Source: Aquabacterium sp. OR-4
GTDB lineage: Bacteria; Pseudomonadota; Gammaproteobacteria; Burkholderiales; Burkholderiaceae_C
Direction of reading: 5' to 3'
DNA length: 64,000 bases
Assembly (NCBI RefSeq): GCF_025290835.2
Contig: NZ_JAOCQD020000003.1
Coordinates: 620,001 to 684,000, forward strand
Under the pieces are notes generated by a model. It searched no databases, was not told where the DNA came from, and saw only the letters and a program-made list of their open reading frames with translations. Both the position numbers and the translations under genes were made by a program. Each line of letters begins with the position of its first letter. Position 1 is the first letter of the stretch. Positions 17,914 to 25,801 of the stretch are shown here, piece by piece.

Positions 17914-19978
17914 GCCGGTGATTTCTGGGGCGGGCGACGCTGCCCTGGGCGCTGCAGCTGCGCTGCCGCACGCCGATGCGCCGGTGCCTGGCCGCGGGCC
18001 GGCCGATCTGCGCTGGCTGCGTGGCCTGGCCGGCAGCGCGTTTCGCCGCGCCGACACGCTGCGCGATGAGCGTGCCGACTCGCGCGATGGCGCGTTTGAG
18101 CGCGCACTGCGCGACCTGCCCGGCTGGCTGCCGGTGCGCAGCGAGCCGGCCGCGCGCATTGCTGCACTGGCCAGCGCCATCGACGCGCTGGGCTTGCGCG
18201 ATTGCCCGGACGAGCAGGTCGCCCAGCGCATGGCCGAGGCCATGGCCAGCTTGCGGCAGCCGCCGTCGGGCCCCCGGCACGACGCTGCCCTGACCCTGGC
18301 CCTGGCCTGCGCCGGCGAGGCCGCGCGGCGGCGGCTGGGCCTGTGGCCGCACCCGGTGCAGTTTGCCGGCGCGCGTGTGCTGATCGGTGGCCAGCTGGCC
18401 GAGATGCGCACCGGCGAGGGCAAGACCCTGGTGGCCGGTCTGGCCGCCACGGTGATGGCGGCCAGCGGCGCGCAGGTGCATGTGGTCAGCACCAACGACT
18501 ACCTGGCCCGCCGCGATTGCGAGGAGATGGCGCCGCTGTTCGGTTTTTTCGGGCTGGGCTTCGGCTTTGTCATTGGCGGCATGGAGCCCGACGCGCGCCG
18601 CTTGGCCTACGCGCACCCGGTGTGTTATGTGAGCGGCAAGGAGCTGGTGTTCGACTACCTGAAAGACCGTCTCGCCGGCCATGGCCTGCTGCCCGCCCGG
18701 GTGGCCGGACTGCAGGGGTTTGTGCGTGGCGGATCAGCGGCGGCGCCGCTGATCCCGGCGCTGCACTTCGCCATCGTTGACGAGGCCGACAGCGTGCTGA
18801 TCGACGAGGCCCGCACACCGATGATCCTCTCGCGCGAGGCGCCGGGCCTGCATGAGCCGGCGCTGCTGGCCTGGGCCATCACCGGCGCCCGGGGGCTGCG
18901 CCCCGATGTGCACTACCGCCTCGCGCTGGCCGCGCGCGAGGTCGAACTGCTGCCCGCCGCGCTGGAAGCCTGCCCGCCGCTGCCCGAGGGCGTGCGCGCC
19001 ATGTGGCAGTCGCGGCCCTGGCGCATGCAGCTGCTGCGCCAGGCCCTGACCGCGCTGCACCTGTTCCAGCGCGACCAGCACTACATCCTGGCCGACGGCA
19101 AGGTGCAGATCGTCGACGAATCGACCGGGCGCGTGATGCCCGACCGCTCGTGGGAGCAAGGCCTGCACCAGCTCATCGAGACCAAGGAGGCGGTGGCCCT
19201 GACCGCCGGGCGCGACACGCTGGCCCGCATGACCTTCCAGCGCTTTTTCCGGCGCTACTGGCTGCTGGCCGGCCTGACCGGCACCGGCGCCGAGGCCGCC
19301 CGCGAACTGTGGGGCGTCTACCGGCTGCGGGTGCGCCGCCTGCCCACCCACCGTCCGGTGGCGCGCCGCACCCTGCCGGCGCGTTGCCTGCCCGATGCCA
19401 CCGCCAAGTGGCAGGCCGTGGCCGACGAGGCGCTGGCCGCCGCGGCGCGTGGCCAGGCGGTGTTGGTGGGCACGCGCAGCGTCGAAGCGTCCGAGGCCGC
19501 CGCGGCGGCTTTTGCGACGCGCGGTGTGGTGCCCGTGGTGCTCAACGCCCGTCAGGACGCCGAAGAGGCCGGCATCGTGGCGCGCGCCGGCGAGCCCGGG
19601 CGCATCACCATCGCCACCAACATGGCCGGCCGTGGCACCGACATCAAGTTGCCGCCCGCCACGCGTGCGGCCGGCGGCCTGCATGTGATCCTCACCGAGT
19701 TCCACGAATCACCGCGGGTGGATCGTCAGTTGTTCGGCCGCAGCGGCCGCCAGGGCGAGGCCGGTTCGGTGCGTGCCCTGGTGGCCGCCGATGACCCGCT
19801 GTTCAAGCCCCTGCCGCACGGCCTGCGGGCCTTGCTGGCGCGCGGCCACTGGCTGGGCCTGGCCGTGCAGCTGGCGCAGCGCGATGCCGAAGGCCGCGCC
19901 TGGCAGGCACGCCGTCAGACCTTGCGCCAGGACCGCGAACTCCAACGCCTCGTCGGCATTGCCGGACCCATGACATGA
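17906..19978 (+). CDS. SecA-like translocase ATPase, C-terminally shortened paralogue
   Basis: A SecA superfamily ATPase of 690 aa, against about 900 for housekeeping SecA. Canonical motor motifs are present: Walker A MRTGEGKT (167-174), DEAD box DEADSVLIDEARTP (from D292), LTGTGAEA, VGTRSVEASE, TNMAGRGTDIKLP (N572) and FGRSGRQGEAGS. The preprotein-binding insertion is present around the YILADGKVQIVDESTGR segment. After helicase domain 2 only about 70 residues remain, so the long scaffold helix region is reduced and the C-terminal zinc-binding tail is missing. The first 130 residues are unlike housekeeping SecA. It overlaps the genes on both sides (8 bases upstream, ATGA downstream), so it is made with the TolC/HlyD/M50 proteins. 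It is therefore a dedicated accessory motor rather than the essential SecA. Confidence 0.9.
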   Translation: MSEPVISGAGDAALGAAAALPHADAPVPGRGPADLRWLRGLAGSAFRRADTLRDERADSRDGAFERALRDLPGWLPVRSEPAARIAALASAIDALGLRDCPDEQVAQRMAEAMASLRQPPSGPRHDAALTLALACAGEAARRRLGLWPHPVQFAGARVLIGGQLAEMRTGEGKTLVAGLAATVMAASGAQVHVVSTNDYLARRDCEEMAPLFGFFGLGFGFVIGGMEPDARRLAYAHPVCYVSGKELVFDYLKDRLAGHGLLPARVAGLQGFVRGGSAAAPLIPALHFAIVDEADSVLIDEARTPMILSREAPGLHEPALLAWAITGARGLRPDVHYRLALAAREVELLPAALEACPPLPEGVRAMWQSRPWRMQLLRQALTALHLFQRDQHYILADGKVQIVDESTGRVMPDRSWEQGLHQLIETKEAVALTAGRDTLARMTFQRFFRRYWLLAGLTGTGAEAARELWGVYRLRVRRLPTHRPVARRTLPARCLPDATAKWQAVADEALAAAARGQAVLVGTRSVEASEAAAAAFATRGVVPVVLNARQDAEEAGIVARAGEPGRITIATNMAGRGTDIKLPPATRAAGGLHVILTEFHESPRVDRQLFGRSGRQGEAGSVRALVAADDPLFKPLPHGLRALLARGHWLGLAVQLAQRDAEGRAWQARRQTLRQDRELQRLVGIAGPMT

Positions 19979-20868
19979 CCCAATCGATTCACCCGCGGCC
20001 GCCTGTCTCTGGCCGGTGCCTGCCGCTCCGCGCCTCCAGGGCTTTGCCGCGGTGCTGGGGGCTGGCGCCGGCGCTGCTGGCGGCCTGGCCCGTGCTGGCG
20101 GCGCCGCCAGCGCCCACCCCGACAAGCGTGCCCACCGATTGCATGGTGGAGGCGGCGCAGACGGTGGAGATCCGCAGCCCGGTGGTGGGCATCCTGGAGC
20201 GCGTGCATGCGCGGCGCGGCGAGTTCATTCGCCAGGGACAGGTGCTGGTGACGATCGAGAGCCGCGCCGAGCAGAGTGCGGCCGAGTCGGCCCAGGCGCG
20301 GGCCCAGGCCCAGGGCGCGGCTGAACTGGCCGGCGCCAAGGTGAGCGCCGCGCGGGAGAAGACACGGCGCCTGTCCGATCTGCTGGCCGAGGAGTTCGTG
20401 GCGCCGCAGGCGGTGGACGATGCCCGTGCCGAACTGCAGTTGGCCGAGGCTGAGCTGAAGACCGCACGGGAGAACACGCAGATTGCGCGGCTGGAACATC
20501 GCCAGGCGGTAGACCAGTTGCGCCGCCGCCAGATCCTGGCGCCCTTCAGCGGCGTGGTGGTGGACCAGTACCTTTACCCCGGCGCGCTGGTGGACGGTGG
20601 CGAAGCCCGCAAGCCGGTGCTCAAGATTGCGCAGGTCCATCCGTTGGCGGTGCAGGCGCTGCTGCCGGTGCGGCTGTTCAGCCAGGTGCGCGTGGGGCAG
20701 GTGGTGACGGTGACGCCCGAAGTGCCGTTCCAGCGGCCGATCCAGGCCCGGATCCGGGTGGTTGACCGGGTGATCGACGCGGCGGCCGGCAGCTTCGGCA
20801 TCGTGGCCGACCTGGACAACGCCCGCGGCGAGCTGCCGGCCGGCCTGCGCTGCAAGCTGGGCCTCTGA
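19975..20868 (+). CDS. HlyD-family periplasmic adaptor subunit
   Basis: Short membrane-fusion protein of 297 aa, last gene of the export operon, starting in an ATGA overlap with the SecA-like gene. It has a signal-peptide-like N-terminus (hydrophobic to about residue 43, ALLAAWPVLAAPP), a lipoyl half motif IRSPVVGILERVHARRGEF, a coiled coil (about 85-185), the second lipoyl half ILAPFSGVVVDQYLYPGALV and a beta-barrel region. It lacks a long N-terminal cytoplasmic part, unlike the other adaptor of the operon. It belongs to the RND/HlyD adaptor superfamily, and here no RND pump accompanies it. It probably completes a periplasmic conduit to the TolC-like channel. Confidence 0.87.
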   Translation: MTQSIHPRPPVSGRCLPLRASRALPRCWGLAPALLAAWPVLAAPPAPTPTSVPTDCMVEAAQTVEIRSPVVGILERVHARRGEFIRQGQVLVTIESRAEQSAAESAQARAQAQGAAELAGAKVSAAREKTRRLSDLLAEEFVAPQAVDDARAELQLAEAELKTARENTQIARLEHRQAVDQLRRRQILAPFSGVVVDQYLYPGALVDGGEARKPVLKIAQVHPLAVQALLPVRLFSQVRVGQVVTVTPEVPFQRPIQARIRVVDRVIDAAAGSFGIVADLDNARGELPAGLRCKLGL

Positions 20869-20896
20869 CGGTTGGCAATCGCCGCGCTCGGGCCGT

Positions 20897-21466
20897 TCAG
20901 GCGGCCGGCGGATTGAGCCGTGGGTCGACCACCAGGCGCTGCTGCGCCAGCAGCCGCAGGCCGGCGCGTGCCGGGGCCGGCAGGTGATCGGGGGCGAACA
21001 GCAGGTTCCAGCTGGCGCGTGACACCACGCTGGGCAGCACCAGTGCGCCGTGGGCCATCAGCAACTCGCCGCCCCAGCGCTGCTGGCCGGCGCTGGGCCA
21101 GCCGGCCTGCAGCCAGGCGGGATTGGGCACCGCCTCGGGCGACACCAGGTGCACGGCCGCGGGCGACAGCTGCAGTGCGGTGAGCACATGCGGCTGGGTG
21201 TCGAGCACCTCGAAGCCACGGTGCACCGCCACCTCCACCAGGCAGGTGGCCGGATCGAGGCTGCAATACACCACGCGCAGGCCCTTGGGGTTCCAGCGGC
21301 CGCCAAAACGTTCGGCGCCCAGGCCGCTGTCCCAGCTGGCGGCAAAGCGCTCGGCGTCGATGCGCCAGGCGGTCAGCAGTGTGGCGTCGCCGCCCAGCGC
21401 GGCGGGCAGTGGCGCCATGCCGGCGCGGGTGTCGGCGCGGGTGTCGGCCTGGATGCCGGGGTTCAT
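20897..21466 (-). CDS. RES-domain toxin (NAD-depleting), RES-Xre module
   Basis: Toxin of 189 aa with the RES domain: an early Arg (AWRID), the block RFGGRWNPKGLRVVYCSLDPATCLVEVAVH with Arg, Tyr and Glu, and a later Ser (VVSRASWNLLFAPDH). RES toxins are known to degrade NAD+ by phosphorolysis or hydrolysis, or to modify targets with ADP-ribose (ParT). The ATG at 21466 follows the antitoxin stop by 19 bp; the frame is open further upstream but would run into the antitoxin gene. Antitoxin-then-toxin gene order is the standard one for this family. The length is near the family norm and the domain looks intact. Confidence 0.88.
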   Translation of the reverse strand: MNPGIQADTRADTRAGMAPLPAALGGDATLLTAWRIDAERFAASWDSGLGAERFGGRWNPKGLRVVYCSLDPATCLVEVAVHRGFEVLDTQPHVLTALQLSPAAVHLVSPEAVPNPAWLQAGWPSAGQQRWGGELLMAHGALVLPSVVSRASWNLLFAPDHLPAPARAGLRLLAQQRLVVDPRLNPPAA

Positions 21467-21485
21467 GCCGGCAGACCTGCCCGGT

Positions 21486-22019
21486 TCAGCTGTAGACGCC
21501 GTGCTCAAGCCGGCCCAGGAACTCGGTGACCAGCTCGGCCCCCTGCAGCGTGCGCAGCAGGTCGATCGGGCGGGAGCCATCCAGGCCGGTGGCCGGACGG
21601 GCCATCCAGCGCTCAGCCTCGGCGCGGCCACCCAGCACCGCGCTGGCCTGCACCAGCACCTCGGCCAGCTGCCAGGTGCGGCTGGCCAGATCGGGCGGCA
21701 TCAGCTTGCCGGGCTGCTCTTTTTGGCGCCGCAGCGTGCGGGCGCTGATGCCCACCGCATCGGCCACCTCGTCGGCCGACAGGCCGGTGAGCTGGTCGAC
21801 CAGGTTCACCAGCATGGCATAGGGTACGCCCTTGACCAGCGCGCCGTGGATCTCGGCCCGGCTTTGCGGCACCGTCTTGAACCAGCGCCGGCCGCCCATG
21901 AACTCGATGGCGCCGATGCCGGGGCCCGGCGTGGCCGGTGCGGCGGCTGGCGCCTTGGCAGCAGGGCTGGCGGCGCGCCAGGGGGCGGCCGGTTCGTGGG
22001 TGTGCAGAATGCGGGCCAT
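21486..22019 (-). CDS. Xre/MbcA/ParS-type antitoxin (DUF2384) of RES-Xre module
   Basis: Antitoxin of 177 aa. After an Ala/Pro-rich N-terminal tail (to about residue 45) comes a helix-turn-helix part (LSADEVADAVGISARTLRRQKE) followed by the DUF2384 toxin-binding region (LAEVLVQASAVLGGRAEAERWMARP and a final DLLRTLQGAELVTEFLGRLEHGVYS-like stretch). It neutralises the RES toxin encoded 19 bp downstream and is expected to repress its own promoter. The ATG at 22019 was chosen because the sequence upstream of it holds a two-copy operator candidate; the frame itself runs on to 22148. Confidence 0.87.
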   Translation of the reverse strand: MARILHTHEPAAPWRAASPAAKAPAAAPATPGPGIGAIEFMGGRRWFKTVPQSRAEIHGALVKGVPYAMLVNLVDQLTGLSADEVADAVGISARTLRRQKEQPGKLMPPDLASRTWQLAEVLVQASAVLGGRAEAERWMARPATGLDGSRPIDLLRTLQGAELVTEFLGRLEHGVYS

Positions 22020-22020
22020 G

Positions 22021-22054
22021 TGGCCAATTGTCCGGATGAGATGGCCAGATGTCA
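22021..22054 (-). promoter_or_regulatory. Candidate operator of the RES-Xre toxin-antitoxin pair
   Basis: Two 12-bp direct repeats, TGGCCAATTGTC (22021) and TGGCCAGATGTC (22042), differ at two positions. They start exactly 21 bp apart, two helical turns on the same DNA face. They abut the antitoxin start codon. This fits autoregulation by the Xre antitoxin; binding is inferred. Confidence 0.55.
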
Positions 22055-22151
22055 AGGATGACGGGGCGACCGTGCTGACACCGGCGATACCGGCGACACC
22101 GACGACATGGCCGACACCGCCGGCAGCGCCGACAGCGCGCCGCAACACGCC

Positions 22152-23435
22152 TCAGTGCGCAGGCAGTGCCGCCTGCCGGGTGGCCAGCAATGCCCCCAGC
22201 GCCAGCACGGCGGCCGATACCGCCAGGCCGGCCCGCAGGCCGCCGGGGCCGTCGGCCAGGCGCCCGACCAGGCTGGGCCCGACGATCTGCCCGGCCGCGA
22301 ACACGATGGTGAAGGCGCTGATGCCTGCCGGCCAGGCCGCCGGTGGCAGGTTGTGCCGCACCAGTGCCGTGGTGCTGGCCACCACCGACAGGAACACCGC
22401 GCCGAACAGCACGCCCGAGGCCAGCGCCAGCAGCGCATGGCTGCTGGCCACCGGGGCCAGGGTGGCCAGCGCCAGCAACGCGCTCAGGCAGGCCAGCGGC
22501 CGGCCGTCGCGGTGGCGCTGCAGCAGCCCGGCCCACAGCCAGGGCGAGGCCATCACGCCGGCCCCCAGCAGCGCATAAAACAGCACCAGCATGCCGGTGC
22601 CCAGCTGTTGCTCGCGCAGCAGCGTGATGATGAAGGTCATGTAGCCGATGTAGCCCAGGCCGAACATGAAGTACGCCGCCAGGCCGAAGCCGAAGGGCCG
22701 CCAGCTGGCGGTGGCGGCTGCGTGGCCGCCACCGGCCGGTGCGCTGGCATCCAGATCGGCCATGTCGTGCCGGCGTGCCGCCATGGCCGCGGTGGCGGCC
22801 AGCGCCAGCGCCCCCAGCGCCAGCCAGCCCTGCGGCCAGGCACCACCGGCGGAGGCGGAGGCGGTGGCGGTGGCGGTGGCGGTGGCGGTGGCGGTGGCGG
22901 TGGCGGTGGCGGTGGCCGGGCCGTGGGCCTGGATCAGCGGCGGCAGGCCCAGCGCGCAGGCCACGATGCCGGCGCCGGTGCCGCCGTAATACAGGCCCAG
23001 CACCAGGCCGGGCGTGATGCCGCTGCCCGGGGCTTGTGGCCGCAGGCTCAGCCGCGCCGCCATCAAGCCGCCGGCCACGAACACCGCCGCGCTGGCCGCG
23101 CCGGTGGCCAGACGCAGCAGGTACAGCGCGGCATCGCCCTGCACCAGGCCATGGCCGGCCAGCAGGGCGGCAGCGGCCAGGCTGCCGCCCAGCAGCGCAC
23201 GCACCGCCCCGGCCCGCGGCAGCAGCCAGGGCATGGCCAGCGCGCCCAGCAGGTAGCCGGCGGCGTTGACGGTGTTCATCGCCCCGGCGGTGAAGTAGTT
23301 CCAGCCCAGCGCCTCGCGCATCGGCGGTAGCAGCAGCGCATACGAAAAACGCGCCAGGCCCAGCGACACCGCCGCCCCGAGGGCCAGCGCCAGTGCAGTG
23401 AGCAGGGTGCGGCGCAGCGGGCTGGGTTCGGGCAT
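22152..23435 (-). CDS. MFS transporter, YbfB/YjiJ family
   Basis: Major facilitator permease of 427 aa with about twelve hydrophobic segments. The N-terminal helix pattern (LGAAVSLGLARFSYALLLPPMREALGW) is typical of the YbfB/YjiJ subfamily (formerly DUF1228), whose substrate is not established. The central loop between the two six-helix halves contains an Ala-Thr dipeptide run produced by a GCGGTG hexanucleotide repeat. The gene reads toward the toxin-antitoxin pair with 132 bp between them, so co-transcription is uncertain. The ATG at 23435 gives a short basic N-terminus (MPEPSPLRRTLL), normal for MFS proteins. Confidence 0.88.
   Translation of the reverse strand: MPEPSPLRRTLLTALALALGAAVSLGLARFSYALLLPPMREALGWNYFTAGAMNTVNAAGYLLGALAMPWLLPRAGAVRALLGGSLAAAALLAGHGLVQGDAALYLLRLATGAASAAVFVAGGLMAARLSLRPQAPGSGITPGLVLGLYYGGTGAGIVACALGLPPLIQAHGPATATATATATATATATATASASAGGAWPQGWLALGALALAATAAMAARRHDMADLDASAPAGGGHAAATASWRPFGFGLAAYFMFGLGYIGYMTFIITLLREQQLGTGMLVLFYALLGAGVMASPWLWAGLLQRHRDGRPLACLSALLALATLAPVASSHALLALASGVLFGAVFLSVVASTTALVRHNLPPAAWPAGISAFTIVFAAGQIVGPSLVGRLADGPGGLRAGLAVSAAVLALGALLATRQAALPAH
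22851..22914. repeat. Hexanucleotide tandem repeat inside MFS gene
   Basis: Nine perfect GCGGTG units (22861-22914), preceded by GGAGGC/GGAGGC variants. They encode an Ala-Thr run in the central cytoplasmic loop of the permease. Gain or loss of units keeps the frame, so it would vary loop length, not switch the gene off. Confidence 0.9.
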
Positions 23436-23491
23436 GGCCGCATGTTAGGGCGCCCGGCCCCGGCCCCGGCCAGGTTTCGGGCCGGGCCGGC

Positions 23492-24829
23492 TCACCGGCG
23501 CAGCGCGCTGGCGATGGCGGCAAAGGCGCGGCGGTCGGTCAGGTGGGTGAAGGCGGTGTCGGGCACCGGGTGCGACGAGAACTTGACGATCACCAGCTCG
23601 GCCGCCGGGTTGATGTGCAGGTGCTGGCCGGCCAGGCCCTTGGCCTCGAAGCTGCCATCGGCGTCGTTGGCCTGCCACCACTGGTTGCGGTAGGCGTAGC
23701 CCTGGCGCGGCGTGGGCCCGCCGGCGGCCAGCAGGGCCGGATCACCACCGCTGCGCAAGGCCGTCACCACGGCGGCCGGCAGCACCTGCTCGCGGCCCAC
23801 GCGGCCGTTGTTGCGCAGCAGCTCGCCCAGGCGGCCCATGTCGCGCAGCGTGGCGCTGATGCCCACGCTGGCCACCTCGCTGCCGATCGGGTCCAGCCAG
23901 CAGAAGGCGTCCTCCTCGGCGCCGATGCGCTGCCACAGGCGCTGCGACAGCAGGCTCGACAGGCGCTGGCCGCTGACGCGCTGGATCACCCAGGCCAGCA
24001 CCTCGGTGTCCACCGACTTGTAGCGCCAGCGCTGGCCGTGCTCGCCGTCCTTGGCCAGCGTGGGCAGGTAGTCGGTGATGGCGCGGGCGATGCCGTCGCC
24101 GGCCACCGGCGCCGGCACGGGCAGCAGACCGGCGGCGCGCAGGTAGCGGTGCACGCCGGCGTTGGGGTCCTGGAACTGCTCGGTGTAGGCCACGCCGGTG
24201 TTCATGTCGAGCACCTGCTGCAGCGTGGCGTCGGCCCAGGCGCTGCCGGCCAGCTCGGGCAGGTAGCGCGCCACCGGCGCCTTCGCATCCAGCAGGCCCT
24301 CGTGCACCAGCAGCATGGCCAGCAAGCCGACCAGCGACTTGGACATCGACCACAGCGCATGCGGCTGCCGGGCCTGCATGCCCACCGCATAACGCTCGTG
24401 CACGATGCGGCCCCGGTGCAGCACCAGCAGGGCGTCGGTGTAGCCGCCGGTCTGCCATTCGGCGATCGACAGGCTGCGCTGGTCGGCGGTGTCGAAGCGC
24501 AGGCTGTCCAGATCGAGCGGCGCACGCGGCAGGGGCCGCGCCGCACTGTCGCCGCGCCAGATCGCCACCGTGGGCCCCAGCTCGCGCAGGTGGTGGTAGC
24601 CCCAGCGCGCATTGGGATAGGCCAGCAGGTTGGCCAGCGTGACGCGCTTGTCGGACGCGGGTGGCGTCCCCAGCATCAGGCCGCGCGTGACGGGGTCGGT
24701 GGCCTCGGGCGGTGGCAGCCGTGGCTGGGCCTGGGCCGTGGCGGTGGCGCCCAGCAGCAGCAGGCACAGGGCGCGACGCCGCAGTGCGCTGTGCGTGCGG
24801 GCCGGGCGGGTTGGGGGGCGCAAGATCAT
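23492..24829 (-). CDS. Serine hydrolase of the beta-lactamase / NylB-like family
   Basis: Exported serine hydrolase of 445 aa with a penicillin-binding-protein fold. Catalytic elements are visible: S161-M-S-K164 (nucleophile and base), Y270-K-S272 as the Y-x-S/N motif, and a GQH motif near the C-terminus in the place of KTG. The long N-terminal part before SxxK (LDSLRFDTADQRSLSIAEWQ, LLVLHRGRIVHERYA) resembles 6-aminohexanoate-dimer hydrolases and EstB-like esterases more than true AmpC. A signal peptide ends near residue 35 (TATAQAQP). The ATG at 24829 has AGGAG 8 bases upstream. It is divergent from the two-component system, which might regulate it. The substrate is unknown. Confidence 0.87.
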   Translation of the reverse strand: MILRPPTRPARTHSALRRRALCLLLLGATATAQAQPRLPPPEATDPVTRGLMLGTPPASDKRVTLANLLAYPNARWGYHHLRELGPTVAIWRGDSAARPLPRAPLDLDSLRFDTADQRSLSIAEWQTGGYTDALLVLHRGRIVHERYAVGMQARQPHALWSMSKSLVGLLAMLLVHEGLLDAKAPVARYLPELAGSAWADATLQQVLDMNTGVAYTEQFQDPNAGVHRYLRAAGLLPVPAPVAGDGIARAITDYLPTLAKDGEHGQRWRYKSVDTEVLAWVIQRVSGQRLSSLLSQRLWQRIGAEEDAFCWLDPIGSEVASVGISATLRDMGRLGELLRNNGRVGREQVLPAAVVTALRSGGDPALLAAGGPTPRQGYAYRNQWWQANDADGSFEAKGLAGQHLHINPAAELVIVKFSSHPVPDTAFTHLTDRRAFAAIASALRR

Positions 24830-25012
24830 GGGGTGGGCTCCTGGGTTGGCATGCGGTGGTGCCCCTGAATGGCGTGGCACCGGCCGCATTGCAGCGGCCG
24901 GGCGTATCCGGCATGTGTTCAACACCGGGCCTTTCTGTCGCCAAAGCGGTCTGCGGCCGCGCCAGACAAGCTCCGATACAAAACAGCCTTGGCCAGCGGC
25001 TATCGTGGCGGC

Positions 25013-25801
25013 ATGAACCGTCCCGACAGCGTGCTGGTGGTCGATGACGACCGCGAGATCCGTGAGCTGCTGGCCGCCTACCTGGCCCAGCACGGCCTGC
25101 AGGTGCGCACCGCCGCCGATGCGCGCCAGACCTGGGCCGCGCTGGCCACCCAGCGGCCCGACCTGATCGTGCTCGACCTGATGCTGCCCGGCGAGGACGG
25201 CCTGTCGATCTGCCGCTCGCTGCGCCAGCGCGGCAGTGCACCGATACCGGTGCTGATGCTGACCGCGCGCAACGACGAGAGCGACCGCATCCTCGGCCTC
25301 GAGATGGGCGCCGACGACTACCTGGCCAAGCCCTTTGCGGCGCGCGAGCTGCTGGCGCGCATCCGCGCCGTGCTGCGCCGCACCCGCCTGGTGCCCGACA
25401 ACCTGCGCCAGGCCGAGAACAGCGGCAGCTACCACTTTGCCGGCTGGCAGCTCGACACCCGCGCACGCCACCTGCTCGACCCCGCCGGCACCCTGATCAG
25501 CCTGACCGGCGCCGAGTTCAGGCTGCTGCGGGTGTTGCTGGAGCATGCGCAGCGCGTGATCTCGCGCGACCAGCTGCTGCAGCTCACCCAGGGCCGCGAG
25601 GCCGATGTGTTCGACCGCTCGATCGATCTGCTGGTCAGCCGCCTGCGCAAGCGCCTGCGCGACGAGGCCCGCGAGGCGCGCTTCATCAAGACCGTGCGCA
25701 GCGAGGGTTATGTGTTCTGCGCCGAGGTCAGCGCCAGCGCGGCGCCGCCGCCCTGGGCCGCGCCGGGCACGGCCGGCGCTGCGGCCCCGGGGGGCCTGTG
25801 A
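25013..25801 (+). CDS. OmpR/PhoB-family response regulator
   Basis: DNA-binding response regulator of 262 aa. The receiver domain (about 6-120) has the acidic pocket VVDDD, phosphoacceptor D55 in VLDLMLPGEDG, the Thr of MLTARND and K106 in DDYLAKPF. The C-terminal winged helix (about 150-245) contains LTGAEFRLLRVLLEHAQRV and SIDLLVSRLRKRL. The ATG at 25013 starts directly before the receiver; the frame upstream to 24869 codes nothing conserved. The stop overlaps the kinase start (TGATG), so the two proteins are translationally coupled. Its target is probably the divergent hydrolase gene or the operon itself. Confidence 0.92.
   Translation: MNRPDSVLVVDDDREIRELLAAYLAQHGLQVRTAADARQTWAALATQRPDLIVLDLMLPGEDGLSICRSLRQRGSAPIPVLMLTARNDESDRILGLEMGADDYLAKPFAARELLARIRAVLRRTRLVPDNLRQAENSGSYHFAGWQLDTRARHLLDPAGTLISLTGAEFRLLRVLLEHAQRVISRDQLLQLTQGREADVFDRSIDLLVSRLRKRLRDEAREARFIKTVRSEGYVFCAEVSASAAPPPWAAPGTAGAAAPGGL

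Noticed and set aside
13732..18495. Very long minus-strand open frame (1587 codons) across the export operon
   Set aside because: It is antisense to three genes with clear domains; its translation is His/Arg/Gln-rich low-complexity, a usual shadow in GC-rich DNA.
17906..19978. Housekeeping secA
   Set aside because: It is about 200 residues short, has no C-terminal zinc motif, and is embedded in an adaptor/channel operon instead of the usual secM/mutT or argJ context.
12539..20868. Ordinary type I secretion system
   Set aside because: No ABC transporter ATPase gene is present in or near the operon; the only ATPase is SecA-like.
22851..22914. Possible CRISPR-like array
   Set aside because: Units are 6 bp with no spacers; it is a simple in-frame microsatellite.
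22107..23330. Plus-strand open frame opposite the MFS gene with long Gly run
   Set aside because: The poly-Gly is the hexamer repeat read in another frame; the minus strand has a clear 12-helix permease.
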